Origin: Paenibacillus odorifer
GTDB taxonomy: Bacteria; Bacillota; Bacilli; Paenibacillales; Paenibacillaceae
Assembly: GCF_000758725.1 (NCBI RefSeq)
Contig: NZ_CP009428.1
Span: 2,914,001-2,978,000, forward strand
Direction: 5' to 3'
Length of the DNA stretch: 64,000 nt
Position numbers and translations under genes: made by a program. A model generated the notes under the pieces. It was not told the DNA's origin. It did not search any database and saw nothing but the letters and a program-made list of their open reading frames with translations. This document shows, one piece after another, positions 1 to 8,445 of this stretch (within the stretch, counting starts at the first letter, position 1; every line of letters begins with the position of its first letter).

Positions 1-686
1 TTAAAGACGTTTGCGAAAACGGTGAGCTTGGTGAAATCTATTATGCAAAAGCGATCGCAGTACGTCGTCGTGCGGTTCCTACATGGGGCGTATTCCTGGA
101 TGAAGAAAAGCAAGGTGGGGGTCCACTGATCGATATCGGTACGCATGCGCTTGATCTAACATTATGGATGATGGACAATTATAAACCGCGTAGTGTTATG
201 GGCTCGACTTTTCATAAGCTAGGTAACCGTAAAAACGGCGGAAATGCCTTTGGTCCATGGGACCCTGAACAATTTAAAGTAGAAGATTCAGCATTTGGAT
301 TTATTACCATGGAAAATGGTGCTACAATTGTACTGGAATCAAGCTGGGCTCTTAATGTATCGGAATTTGGAGAAGCGAAGACGCTCCTCGCAGGTACAGA
401 GGGTGGCGCAGATATGAAGGACGGGTTACGCTTAAATGGTGACCGTGGTGGCCGTCTATACGAGACTAAAATTGACTTGTCCGCAGGGGGAGTAGCTTTC
501 TTTAACGGAGGACAAGAGAGTGAATCCGATCGTGAAGCTCGCTTGTGGCTTGAGGCAGTTAGGGAAGATAAAGAACCAGTAGTTAAACCTGAACAAGCCC
601 TTGTCGTTACCCAAATTTTGGAGGCTATTTACGAATCTTCCCGTACAGGTCGTGCTGTGTATTTTGACGGAACATCAGATAACTAA
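1..686 (+). CDS. Gfo/Idh/MocA-family oxidoreductase, C-terminal part (cut by window start)
   Basis: Open from base 3 in frame to a TAA at 684-686; the N-terminal NAD(P)-binding half lies before the window. The visible about 227 residues hold the alpha/beta dehydrogenase C-terminal domain, with the family motif GGGPLIDIGTHALDL in which the His is usually catalytic. The family oxidises a sugar or cyclitol hydroxyl with NAD(P). It is followed after 22 bp by a second member of the same family and then a TIM-barrel isomerase, so it is probably the front of a sugar or inositol-like oxidation operon. The substrate cannot be told from sequence. Confidence 0.9.
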   Translation, partial: KDVCENGELGEIYYAKAIAVRRRAVPTWGVFLDEEKQGGGPLIDIGTHALDLTLWMMDNYKPRSVMGSTFHKLGNRKNGGNAFGPWDPEQFKVEDSAFGFITMENGATIVLESSWALNVSEFGEAKTLLAGTEGGADMKDGLRLNGDRGGRLYETKIDLSAGGVAFFNGGQESESDREARLWLEAVREDKEPVVKPEQALVVTQILEAIYESSRTGRAVYFDGTSDN

Positions 687-708
687 ACGAGAAGCAGGTG
701 TGAAGTTC

Positions 709-1779
709 ATGAGTTCAAACAGACATTCTGTAGTCATTGTTGGTTTTGGAGGAATGGGAAGTTATCACGCAGGATTGATAAAAGAGACCTCTACCTTAAT
801 CGTAGTTGGAACGTACGATGTGCTTGAAGCACGTCGTACCAATTCCAACGACGCTGGCTACAAGGCGTACCAAAGTTATGAAGAAGTATTGGCAGATTCT
901 TCGGTCGAAATTATTCTAATTGCCACACCGAACGATGTGCACAAAGAAATTGCGATTCGTGCATTACAAGCTGGCAAACATGTCATTTGTGAGAAGCCAG
1001 TTACTCTATCGAAGGTTGAATTTCAAGAAATACTGGCAGCCGCTGATGAAGCTGGACGTGTGTTTATGGTGCATCAGAACAGACGTTGGGATGAAGATTT
1101 TTTAACCATCAAAAAAATGTACGATGAGGAGACGATTGGATCCCTATTCCAGATCGAATCCCGCGTGCATGGAGCGAACGGAATTCCTGGAGACTGGCGT
1201 CATGTTAAGGCACAAGGCGGAGGGATGCTGCTGGATTGGGGCGTTCACTTATTGGACCAGCTATTATTCATGATTGATAGCAAAATCACCAGTGTGAGCA
1301 GTAGTCTAAGCTTTATTTTAGGAAACGATGTCGATGACGGCTTTGAAGCTATTCTGCAATTTGAGAATGGAATTAAAGCGATCGTAGAGGTTGGGACGAC
1401 TAACTTTATTACATTGCCAAGATGGTATGTGAAGGGTATCGAAGGCACTGGAATTATTGAAGACTGGTCATTAACCGGAAGATTGGTGACAAGAAATAAC
1501 GCAGGTGAAAAAATCGAACCGAAGCCGATTCGTGCAGGTGTAGGACTAACTAAAACTATGGCACCTCCATCGGAGGGGGCAACGATCACTGAGGAATTAC
1601 CTCAGCCGTCGGAGTTAAGCTCTAGCTTTTATGATAATTTCGCTGCTGTCATTGAGGGTACTGCAGAACCTATCGTTAAGAACGCTGAGGTTATGCGGGT
1701 ACAGAATTTGATTGAAGTTATTTTTGAAGCTGCTGAGAGTAATCAAGTGGTGAAGAATTTTGATATCTACGGTAAATAA
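709..1779 (+). CDS. Gfo/Idh/MocA-family NAD(P)-dependent oxidoreductase
   Basis: 356 residues, full length for the family. The N-terminal Rossmann fold starts at VVIVGFGGMGSYHAG, the CEKPVTL motif carries the conserved EKP, and GGGMLLDWGVHLLDQ is the catalytic-domain motif. The ATG at 709 is chosen because the protein starts just before the Rossmann strand; an in-frame GTG at 700 is possible. It lies 22 bp after another dehydrogenase of the same family and 34 bp before an isomerase, so it is probably co-transcribed with both. Two different dehydrogenases side by side suggest stepwise oxidation of a sugar, or oxidation and later re-reduction. Substrate unknown. Confidence 0.9.
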   Translation: MSSNRHSVVIVGFGGMGSYHAGLIKETSTLIVVGTYDVLEARRTNSNDAGYKAYQSYEEVLADSSVEIILIATPNDVHKEIAIRALQAGKHVICEKPVTLSKVEFQEILAAADEAGRVFMVHQNRRWDEDFLTIKKMYDEETIGSLFQIESRVHGANGIPGDWRHVKAQGGGMLLDWGVHLLDQLLFMIDSKITSVSSSLSFILGNDVDDGFEAILQFENGIKAIVEVGTTNFITLPRWYVKGIEGTGIIEDWSLTGRLVTRNNAGEKIEPKPIRAGVGLTKTMAPPSEGATITEELPQPSELSSSFYDNFAAVIEGTAEPIVKNAEVMRVQNLIEVIFEAAESNQVVKNFDIYGK

Positions 1780-1813
1780 TAAGTAAACTATTTCCAAGAG
1801 GAGGTGGCCTACA

Positions 1814-2782
1814 ATGAAACTTGGAGTATTTATGGTCTTGTTTGGAGGTCGTAAGCTGGAGGATGCTCTTGATTATGTAGTATCCAAAGGGCTAAAGGCG
1901 GTAGAAATCGGTACGGGAGGCAATCCTGGCAACAGCCACTGCGACCCTAAAATGCTGCTGGAGAATGAAACAGCCTTACAAGAATTCAAACATGCTGTGG
2001 AATCTCGCGGACTTACAATCAGTGCTTTGAGCTGCCACGGTAACCCATTGCACCCGCAAAAAGAACTTGCTCAAAAGGATCATGAGGATTTCGTAAACTC
2101 GGTCAAATTGGCGCAGAAGCTAGGGGTTCCGGTTGTGAATACCTTCTCTGGATGTCCTGGAGATCATGAGGGTGCTAAATATCCGAACTGGCCTGTAGCT
2201 CCATGGCCAAATGATTATCAAGAAATTCTGGACTGGCAATGGGAGAACAAGGTTATTCCTTATTGGAAAGAATGGGGTGCCTTTGCCGCTCAGCATGATG
2301 TAAAGGTAGGTCTTGAGCTGCATGGCGGATTCTCTGTTCACACACCAGGTACTCTGCTACGGCTGAGAGAAGCAGCAGGTGAAGTGATCGGTGCGAACCT
2401 TGATCCGAGTCACATGTGGTGGCAAGGAATTGATCCTGTGCAAGCGATTCATATTTTGGGACGCCAAGGTGCAATCCATCACTTCCATGCGAAGGATACC
2501 GTTATCGATCCTGTGAATGTCAATATGCACGGATTAACTGATATGCAGTCGTATACCAAGATGCTTGACCGTGCTTGGCAGTTCCGTTCTGTCGGCTTTG
2601 GACATGATCTTAAGACTTGGGCTGACATTATTAGTGCACTTCGTTTGGTTGGGTATGACTATGTGGTTAGTATCGAGCATGAAGACGGGCTGATGTCTGT
2701 TGAAGAGGGTTTCTCCAAAGCTGTAAGTAATCTTCAACAAGTATTGATTGAGGAGCCACTGACAGAAATGTGGTGGGTTTAA
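1814..2782 (+). CDS. Sugar phosphate isomerase/epimerase, xylose isomerase-like TIM barrel
   Basis: 322 residues beginning MKLGVFMVLFGG, preceded by a strong AGGAGGTGG site. The four usual metal ligands of this fold are visible: Glu in GLELHGGF, Asp in NLDPSHMWW, His in FHAKD and Glu in SIEHEDG. Relatives include IolE inosose dehydratase, IolI and sugar epimerases. With two Gfo/Idh/MocA dehydrogenases upstream it probably isomerises, epimerises or dehydrates their keto product. The end overlaps the longest reading of the next gene, which fits an operon. The fold is clear, the exact reaction is not. Confidence 0.88.
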   Translation: MKLGVFMVLFGGRKLEDALDYVVSKGLKAVEIGTGGNPGNSHCDPKMLLENETALQEFKHAVESRGLTISALSCHGNPLHPQKELAQKDHEDFVNSVKLAQKLGVPVVNTFSGCPGDHEGAKYPNWPVAPWPNDYQEILDWQWENKVIPYWKEWGAFAAQHDVKVGLELHGGFSVHTPGTLLRLREAAGEVIGANLDPSHMWWQGIDPVQAIHILGRQGAIHHFHAKDTVIDPVNVNMHGLTDMQSYTKMLDRAWQFRSVGFGHDLKTWADIISALRLVGYDYVVSIEHEDGLMSVEEGFSKAVSNLQQVLIEEPLTEMWWV

Positions 2783-2787
2783 ACGAA

Positions 2788-3759
2788 ATGGAGAGCTTCA
2801 CGAAAGTTAAATTAAATGATGAACAGCTGGATATTTTGGTGAAAGCGGTTTTCGGTTCAGAAACTGTGATTAACCTAAGTTCAGAGCTTACGGGAGGCTT
2901 TTTTAATACAGCCTATGATTTGGAACTCAGCACTGGGAAATCTGTCATTCTAAAGGTTGCCCCTGCTGTAGAGACAGATACGTTAAGTTACGAGAAGAAC
3001 ATTATGCGAACTGAAGTGGAAGCTCTCCGAATGGTTGCAGATAAGGGTGTCGTGCCCGTACCTGCCGTCTACCATTATGATGAAAGTCTGCTGCTCATTC
3101 CTATTCCGTATTTCTTTATGGAGAAGGTGGAGGGCCAGCCCTACAGTGACGTGAAGGAGAGTCTTTCACTTCCGGAGAGAGACGCTATCGAAACTGAGCT
3201 GGGGCGTTACAATCGCATAATCAATGAGCTACGCGGAGAACGTTTTGGCATTTTTGGAACGGATTCAGAGGAGCCAAGAGCCTCGTGGAGAGAGACCTTT
3301 TCATGCCTGATGGAAAGTGTACTTGCTGATGCCAAGAGGCTGAATGCACAGCTCCCTGCGTCCAGTGAAGAGATTATGCAGGAGGTTTCCAAGTATCTCC
3401 CTGCATTAGATGCTGTAACCGAGCCACGACTGGTGCATTGGGATTTATGGAATGGGAATGTATTTGTGAAGGATGGAGTCATCGTATCGCTGATTGACTG
3501 GGAGAGAGCCCTATGGGGTGATGTGCTGATGGAGTATTATTTTAGGCATTTTGAGAATTCTTCCAGTTTCTATAAGGGGTACGGAACAACCTACGACAGT
3601 CCGAACGAGATTCAGCGGAAGAAGCTGTATGATCTTTATCTTGATCTTATTCTTGCTATCGAATGTTATTCACGCAAATATGCAGACGAAGGTTATGTCC
3701 GTTGGACGCATGATAACTTGACTGAGGGTTGGAACCGTTTTAAAAGCAGCAGTGAATGA
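2788..3759 (+). CDS. APH-family small-molecule kinase (phosphotransferase)
   Basis: 323 residues with the aminoglycoside phosphotransferase fold: catalytic loop VHWDLWNGN (HxDxxxxN) and metal-binding IDWERA. The ATG at 2788 is chosen because the paralogue at 5480 starts with the matching residues (MESxTKxKL); a GTG at 2770 would overlap the previous gene by 13 bp. Members phosphorylate antibiotics, sugars, choline or other small hydroxylated compounds. Its place at the end of a sugar operon suggests a metabolic kinase rather than resistance, but this is inference. A hairpin terminator follows directly. Confidence 0.82.
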   Translation: MESFTKVKLNDEQLDILVKAVFGSETVINLSSELTGGFFNTAYDLELSTGKSVILKVAPAVETDTLSYEKNIMRTEVEALRMVADKGVVPVPAVYHYDESLLLIPIPYFFMEKVEGQPYSDVKESLSLPERDAIETELGRYNRIINELRGERFGIFGTDSEEPRASWRETFSCLMESVLADAKRLNAQLPASSEEIMQEVSKYLPALDAVTEPRLVHWDLWNGNVFVKDGVIVSLIDWERALWGDVLMEYYFRHFENSSSFYKGYGTTYDSPNEIQRKKLYDLYLDLILAIECYSRKYADEGYVRWTHDNLTEGWNRFKSSSE

Positions 3760-3776
3760 AGGTTATAGGTGTAAAA

Positions 3777-3803
3777 AATGACGTGCGAAAGCACGTCATT
3801 TTC
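3777..3803 (+). terminator. Rho-independent terminator
   Basis: Perfect 10-bp stem AATGACGTGC / GCACGTCATT closed by a GAAA tetraloop, followed by a short TT run. It ends the sugar oxidation operon. Confidence 0.75.
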
Positions 3804-3831
3804 CTATATCTAATTAGATTGGAGGATTACT

Positions 3832-4089
3832 ATGCAGCCGTTAAAAATACCGAGAGAACATAAGCTTCAGATTACAGCTAGTATTCAAGAATATTTTGAT
3901 ACAGAGCTGTCCAGTGAAATTGGGCAATTAGCCAGCGAGAACCTTCTCGATTTTATGCTTAAAGAACTTTCACCTTATATTTACAATCAAGCGTTGGCAG
4001 ATGCACGTAAAATGATTGAGCAAAAGATGATTTCTCTGGAAGAGGAAATGTATGCTCTCGAACAACCCTTATCCTCAGGCAGAAGATAA
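3832..4089 (+). CDS. DUF2164-family small protein
   Basis: 85 residues with a good GGAGG site 7 bases upstream. The pattern IPREHK...YFDTEL...IGQLASENLLDFMLKEL...YNQAL matches the DUF2164 family as I remember it: short, mostly helical Firmicute and proteobacterial proteins of unknown function. No membrane segment or cysteines. It stands alone between a terminator and the convergent fabV, so it is probably a single-gene unit. Confidence 0.8.
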   Translation: MQPLKIPREHKLQITASIQEYFDTELSSEIGQLASENLLDFMLKELSPYIYNQALADARKMIEQKMISLEEEMYALEQPLSSGRR

Positions 4090-4108
4090 TCTAAAAACAC
4101 GATAATTT

Positions 4109-5299
4109 TTAGCGCAGATTTATAACAGTTACATCTGGATCAGTGTCAGCTTCGTAATCTACACCTTCTGTCTCGAATCCAAATAGCTGGAAGAATTCCT
4201 GTTTATAGCTATGCAGATCCGTTAGGGCGTAGATATTGTCTGAAGTGAGCTGGTCCCAGATTTCGATAACTTCTTGCTGGACTGCCGGAGACAATTCCCA
4301 ATCATCTATACGGATACGACCTTCTTCATCCACAGGAGTTCCTTTCGCTGCATAGAGATGTTCAGCAAACAACCGATAGGTCTGCTCAATACAACCTTCA
4401 TGAAGACTGTGCTCTTTCATGACTTTGTAAAGGGCGGAAATATAGAGGGGCACTACAGGAATCGCCGAGCTGGACTGTGTGACAAGACCTTTTGTGACCG
4501 CTACATAAGCTCTACCGTGAGTAACAGATAACGCTTCGTTAAGTGTTCTCGCCGTAGCTTCAAGATGGTCTTTAGCAAGTCCAATGGTTCCCTGGCGATA
4601 TACCGCTTGAGTAAGCTCTGATCCGATATACGAATAAGCAATAGTGGTTGCGTGATCTGCTAATACTCCGGCTTGCTGGAGTGCTTCTATCCATAGCTGC
4701 CAATCATCACCGCCCATCACCCGTACGGTATCATGAACTTCCTTATCGGTCGCGGGTTCAATGGAGATTTGACTTACCTCACCGGTGTGAAAATTTACAG
4801 TTTTGTTGGTAAAGGTGTCGCCAATAGGTTTGAGAACAGAGTTATATACTTCACCTGTCTCCGGATCTGTACGGCGCCCAGAAGCAACACTGTAGATGAC
4901 CAAATCGACTTGTCCTAATTCGCTGCGGATCAGCTGAATCGTTTTTTCTTTGGTCTCTTTGGAGTATGCATCTCCGGTAACGCTGTAGGATTGCAGGCCT
5001 GCAGACTCCGCAAGTTGTTCGAAGGCTGCAGAATTGTACCACCCAGCAGAGGCTGTACGGGTTCCATTGCTGCTGCTCGGCCGATATACGCCTACTGTGC
5101 TGGCTCCAGCCCCAAAGGCGGCTGTAATCCGTGAGGCGAGGCCGTAGCCTGTGGATGCGCCAATGACTAGCACCTTCTGTGGTCCTTTGATCTCGGGTTG
5201 TGCCTTAATATACTCAATTTGCCGCTCGACTTGACGAGCGCAGCCTTGCGGATGTGCGGTTGTACATATAAAGCCACGTGTTCTAGGTTTTATGATCAT
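4109..5299 (-). CDS. fabV: FabV-type enoyl-ACP / trans-2-enoyl-CoA reductase
   Basis: 396 residues, the normal length for FabV. The start MIIKPRTRGFICTTAHPQGC is the family signature, VLVIGASTGYGLASR is the NADH-binding loop, and the active-site YX8K is seen as Y-RQGTIGLA-K. FabV reduces enoyl-ACP with NADH in the last step of fatty acid elongation and is usually insensitive to triclosan; some relatives act on crotonyl-CoA. It is monocistronic and convergent with the DUF2164 gene. A short inverted repeat upstream at 5399-5413 could be an operator. Confidence 0.95.
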   Translation of the reverse strand: MIIKPRTRGFICTTAHPQGCARQVERQIEYIKAQPEIKGPQKVLVIGASTGYGLASRITAAFGAGASTVGVYRPSSSNGTRTASAGWYNSAAFEQLAESAGLQSYSVTGDAYSKETKEKTIQLIRSELGQVDLVIYSVASGRRTDPETGEVYNSVLKPIGDTFTNKTVNFHTGEVSQISIEPATDKEVHDTVRVMGGDDWQLWIEALQQAGVLADHATTIAYSYIGSELTQAVYRQGTIGLAKDHLEATARTLNEALSVTHGRAYVAVTKGLVTQSSSAIPVVPLYISALYKVMKEHSLHEGCIEQTYRLFAEHLYAAKGTPVDEEGRIRIDDWELSPAVQQEVIEIWDQLTSDNIYALTDLHSYKQEFFQLFGFETEGVDYEADTDPDVTVINLR

Positions 5300-5398
5300 A
5301 ATAATAGTTTCCTCTCTTTCATGAAAAGCAGCTAATGATACGTGTTATTTCTAATTTTAACAATTTTCATTCCAATGGAGAAGGATTGTTTATCTTTC

Positions 5399-5413
5399 TT
5401 GTATCAAATACAA
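5399..5413. promoter_or_regulatory. Inverted repeat upstream of fabV, possible operator
   Basis: TTGTATCAAATACAA has two perfect 6-bp arms around CAA. It lies about 100 bp upstream of the fabV start and about 65 bp before the divergent kinase gene. It does not match the FapR consensus as I recall it. Regulator unknown; it may be chance. Confidence 0.25.
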
Positions 5414-5479
5414 TAAATCCTGGGCTTTTAAAAGGTTGGATTTTTGCATTTTTACTTAACTCTGTATGGTGGTGAAGTC

Positions 5480-6442
5480 TTGGAAAGTCAGACTAAAACA
5501 AAATTGACGGTTGAGCAGCAGGACATCCTGGTGGGTGCTGCTTTTGGAAGCCATGTGAAAATCATTCAAAGTACGGAATTGACGGGAGGTTATTTCAACG
5601 CAGCTTATGACCTTCTATTGTCAGATGGCAGGGCTACGATTCTTAAGATATCGCCATCTGATGAGACAGACACGCTAAGTTACGAGCACGATATCATGGC
5701 TACAGAGGTTGCGGCAATGCAGCTAATGAAGTCTAAAGGAACGGTACCTGTGCCTGAGGTATACGCTTATGATAACAGCAGAAATTTAATATCGAGTGAC
5801 TTTTTTTTCATGGAGAAAATAATCGGCCAGCCCTATAATGAAATTAAGGAAGAGCTTAGTCCGCAGCAAAGAAGTTGTATTGAGGAAGAATTAGGTCGTT
5901 ATAGCCGGATTATTAATGAAATTCAAGGGGATCATTTCGGATTATTTAATGTATCCTCGAAGATAAAGGGGACTTCTTGGCGGGAAACCTTTCAAAATTT
6001 AATTGGCAACCTCCTTGATGATGCTCGGCGATTAGATGCAAAGATGCCCATTCCTTTAGAAACGATTGAGGCGGAGATCAACAGCCGTATACATGTGATG
6101 GATGTGGTGACTGAGCCACGTTTAGTTCACTGGGATCTATGGGATGGGAATGTGTTTGTACGAGAGGGAAGCATTGTTGCTTTAATCGATTGGGAACGGG
6201 CGTTATGGGGCGATCACCTTATGGAATATTATTTTCGCTATATTGAGAATTCTGAGTATTTCTGTAGAGGTTATGGGGACAGCTTTGATAGCCCTAATGA
6301 ATGTGCACGCAAAAAGCTCTACGACTTATATATCGATTTAATTTATTTCATTGAGTGTTATTCGCGTAAATACGATAGCCAAGGCCATTTCCAGTGGGCA
6401 CATGATAATCTGCTGGAAGGTTGGGACCGTTTCATGGGTTAG
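5480..6442 (+). CDS. APH-family small-molecule kinase, paralogue of the gene at 2788
   Basis: 320 residues that align end to end with the 2788 kinase, with well over half the positions identical by eye, including VHWDLWDGN, LIDWERALWGD and ECYSRKY. The TTG at 5480 is chosen as start because it gives the same N-terminus as the paralogue (xESQTKTKL) and has GGTGG upstream; a TTG at 5444 would add 12 unlike residues. The likely origin is local duplication, with DUF2164 and fabV between the copies. Substrate unknown. Confidence 0.8.
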   Translation: MESQTKTKLTVEQQDILVGAAFGSHVKIIQSTELTGGYFNAAYDLLLSDGRATILKISPSDETDTLSYEHDIMATEVAAMQLMKSKGTVPVPEVYAYDNSRNLISSDFFFMEKIIGQPYNEIKEELSPQQRSCIEEELGRYSRIINEIQGDHFGLFNVSSKIKGTSWRETFQNLIGNLLDDARRLDAKMPIPLETIEAEINSRIHVMDVVTEPRLVHWDLWDGNVFVREGSIVALIDWERALWGDHLMEYYFRYIENSEYFCRGYGDSFDSPNECARKKLYDLYIDLIYFIECYSRKYDSQGHFQWAHDNLLEGWDRFMG

Positions 6443-6509
6443 GACATTTTCAGCAAGATCACAACATGAGAAGGTAAGGAGGCTGAGTAGGAGAAGGGAG
6501 AGGATTCAC

Positions 6510-7049
6510 ATGTTTGAGTGGCTAAGTGTACATATAGATATCGTAAGTTTGCTGTGGCTGTTGCCGATCCTATTTATGTTTCATGATTTTGAAGAAATAT
6601 TAACGATTGAAGCATGGGGTGCAAAGTATAGAACCAAGTTAGAGGCTGCAATTCCTTCGTTTATGCGCAAGACATATCATTCGATGTTACAAATGACTAC
6701 ACGTAATTTTGCAATGGACGTATTATTCGTGTATATTTTGATAGTGACGGTAACTTGTATTGCAGTTTTCTTTTCTAATTATTTATTGTACCTGGCAGTG
6801 CTTGCGGTATTTTTCTTACATGTATTTACTCATCTAGGACAGACGATATATTTAAAGGTATATGCACCAGGGGTAGTTACAGCAGTACTAGTAGTTCTTC
6901 CCTATTCTCTTTATGCGTATTATCGACTATTGAATGACAACTTGGTATCCCTTGGAGATATCGGATGGTCTCTACTGTTAGTTCTTTTGCTGCTTCCGCC
7001 AATATTGTGGTTGTTAGTGAAGAATAGAGCTCGCATTAAACAGAACTAG
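6510..7049 (+). CDS. HXXEE-domain membrane protein
   Basis: 179 residues. The start ATG at 6510 follows the purine-rich site GGAGAAGGGAGAGG; a longer in-frame reading would run back into the kinase gene. The sequence HDFEE near residue 27 is the motif that names the HXXEE family, and four to five hydrophobic segments follow. Function is unknown. It lies 67 bp after the kinase gene, possibly in the same transcript. Confidence 0.75.
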   Translation: MFEWLSVHIDIVSLLWLLPILFMFHDFEEILTIEAWGAKYRTKLEAAIPSFMRKTYHSMLQMTTRNFAMDVLFVYILIVTVTCIAVFFSNYLLYLAVLAVFFLHVFTHLGQTIYLKVYAPGVVTAVLVVLPYSLYAYYRLLNDNLVSLGDIGWSLLLVLLLLPPILWLLVKNRARIKQN

Positions 7050-7090
7050 TACATAAGGCTGCTGCTGGCCATATCTTTTTCAGAAAAATC

Positions 7091-7120
7091 TTGACTAGAA
7101 CCCTTAGAACTAGATAAAAT
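7091..7120 (+). promoter_or_regulatory. Candidate sigma-A promoter of the OppD-like gene
   Basis: TTGACT at 7091-7096 and TAAAAT at 7115-7120 are separated by 18 bases. Transcription would start near 7127, just before the Fur-like box. Confidence 0.5.
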
Positions 7121-7143
7121 AATACTTATTGCTTACAACTTGG

Positions 7144-7158
7144 TGAGAATCATTATCA
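7144..7158 (+). promoter_or_regulatory. Fur box
   Basis: TGAGAATCATTATCA matches the 7-1-7 Fur consensus TGATAATNATTATCA at all but one defined position. It sits about 17 bases after the predicted transcription start and 31 bases before the ATG, where bound Fur would block transcription when iron is sufficient. Confidence 0.72.
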
Positions 7159-7188
7159 TAATTGACGAGGAAATGAGAGGGTGACAAG

Positions 7189-8256
7189 ATGGAGCGCCTT
7201 TTAGAGGTAAAAGATCTAGCGATATCATTCAAAACACACGGTGGAGAAGTACAAGCGATCCGTGGTGTTAGCTTCCATGTAGATAAAGGTGAAACTCTAG
7301 CGATTGTTGGGGAATCCGGTTCCGGTAAAAGTGTAACTTCACAAGCGGTAATGAAGCTAGTTCCAACGCCGCCAGGAGAATATAAACGTGGACAAATTTT
7401 ATTTGATGGACAAGATTTGATCGGTAAGACTGAAAAGCAAATGCAGAAGATTCGTGGTAAAGAGATCGGTATGATTTTTCAGGATCCGATGACTTCCTTG
7501 AACCCGATGATGAAGGTCGGCAGACAAATAACTGAAGTACTGCACAAACATGAGAAAATCTCCAAAGAAGCTGCAAATAAACGTGGGATTGAGCTGCTTA
7601 CGCTAGTAGGTATTCCTTCACCAGAGCGCCGCTTCAATCAATATCCACATGAGTTCAGTGGCGGTATGCGTCAACGTGTCGTTATCGCAATGGCACTTGC
7701 AGCAAACCCAAAGCTTCTGATTGCGGATGAGCCAACTACAGCGCTCGACGTAACCATTCAGGCACAGATTCTTGACCTGATGAAGGAATTACAGAAGAAG
7801 ATTGATACGGCGATTATTTTTATCACCCATGATCTTGGTGTTGTAGCAAGAATGGCGGATCGTGTAGCGGTAATGTATGCCGGACAAATTGTTGAAATGG
7901 GAACTGCAGAAGAGATCTTCTACGATCCAAGACATCCTTACACTTGGGGATTACTTGCATCCATGCCAAGTCTTGAGAGCAAAGGTTCTTTGCTTACCGC
8001 GATTCCTGGTACACCTCCAGATTTGATCAAACCGCCTAAGGGTGATGCCTTCGCACTTCGCAGCACCTATGCTATGCAAATAGATATGGAGAAAGAGCCT
8101 CCAATGTATAAGGTTTCGGATACCCATATGGTGAAATCTTGGCTAATGCATCCGATGGCTCCTAAGGTGGAACCACCAACAGTTGTTAAGAATAGACAAC
8201 GTGTGCTTAAGAACGCTTATCCAGAGCCTGTTTTAGTGCAAGAAGGCGCTAAGTAA
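7189..8256 (+). CDS. OppD-like peptide ABC transporter ATP-binding protein, orphan
   Basis: 355 residues: Walker A GESGSGKS, signature FSGGMRQRV, Walker B LLIADEPTTALD, switch His in FITHDLG, and a C-terminal oligopeptide/dipeptide region (RHPYTWGLLASMPSLE, then GTPPDLIKPPKGDAF). At the positions where DppD-type proteins carry Cys clusters this one has Asp and Ser; Gram-positive OppD proteins often look like this as I recall. It would drive peptide, nickel or metallophore uptake together with OppB/C permeases. None of oppABCF is adjacent: a terminator follows directly. A Fur box upstream suggests expression during iron starvation. Confidence 0.88.
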   Translation: MERLLEVKDLAISFKTHGGEVQAIRGVSFHVDKGETLAIVGESGSGKSVTSQAVMKLVPTPPGEYKRGQILFDGQDLIGKTEKQMQKIRGKEIGMIFQDPMTSLNPMMKVGRQITEVLHKHEKISKEAANKRGIELLTLVGIPSPERRFNQYPHEFSGGMRQRVVIAMALAANPKLLIADEPTTALDVTIQAQILDLMKELQKKIDTAIIFITHDLGVVARMADRVAVMYAGQIVEMGTAEEIFYDPRHPYTWGLLASMPSLESKGSLLTAIPGTPPDLIKPPKGDAFALRSTYAMQIDMEKEPPMYKVSDTHMVKSWLMHPMAPKVEPPTVVKNRQRVLKNAYPEPVLVQEGAK

Positions 8257-8285
8257 GCAACTTGTTTTAACTAAATAATAAGAGG

Positions 8286-8326
8286 AAACGTTAGGCCATT
8301 TAGTTGGCTTAGCGTTTTTTTTATTT
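8286..8326 (+). terminator. Rho-independent terminator
   Basis: Stem AAACGTTAGGCC (8286-8297) pairs with GGCTTAGCGTTT (8306-8317) with two G-U pairs, followed by TTTTTTTATTTT. It ends the orphan OppD gene. Confidence 0.85.
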
Positions 8327-8445
8327 TCTAAAATGTTCACTATTATTTAAATAAGTATGAATTAATACGAACTTAATTAAATAAAAGGGTTGACTATTTA
8401 TCGTTTTCATCTCAAAATGAAAAGGCATACATAGGGGGTATAACG

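Noticed and set aside
7189..8256. Loss of the iron-sulfur site as a unique adaptation of this OppD
   Set aside because: The Cys positions are indeed replaced, but Gram-positive OppD proteins often lack them as I recall, so this alone is not evidence of iron sparing; only the Fur box and orphan state are kept as the finding.
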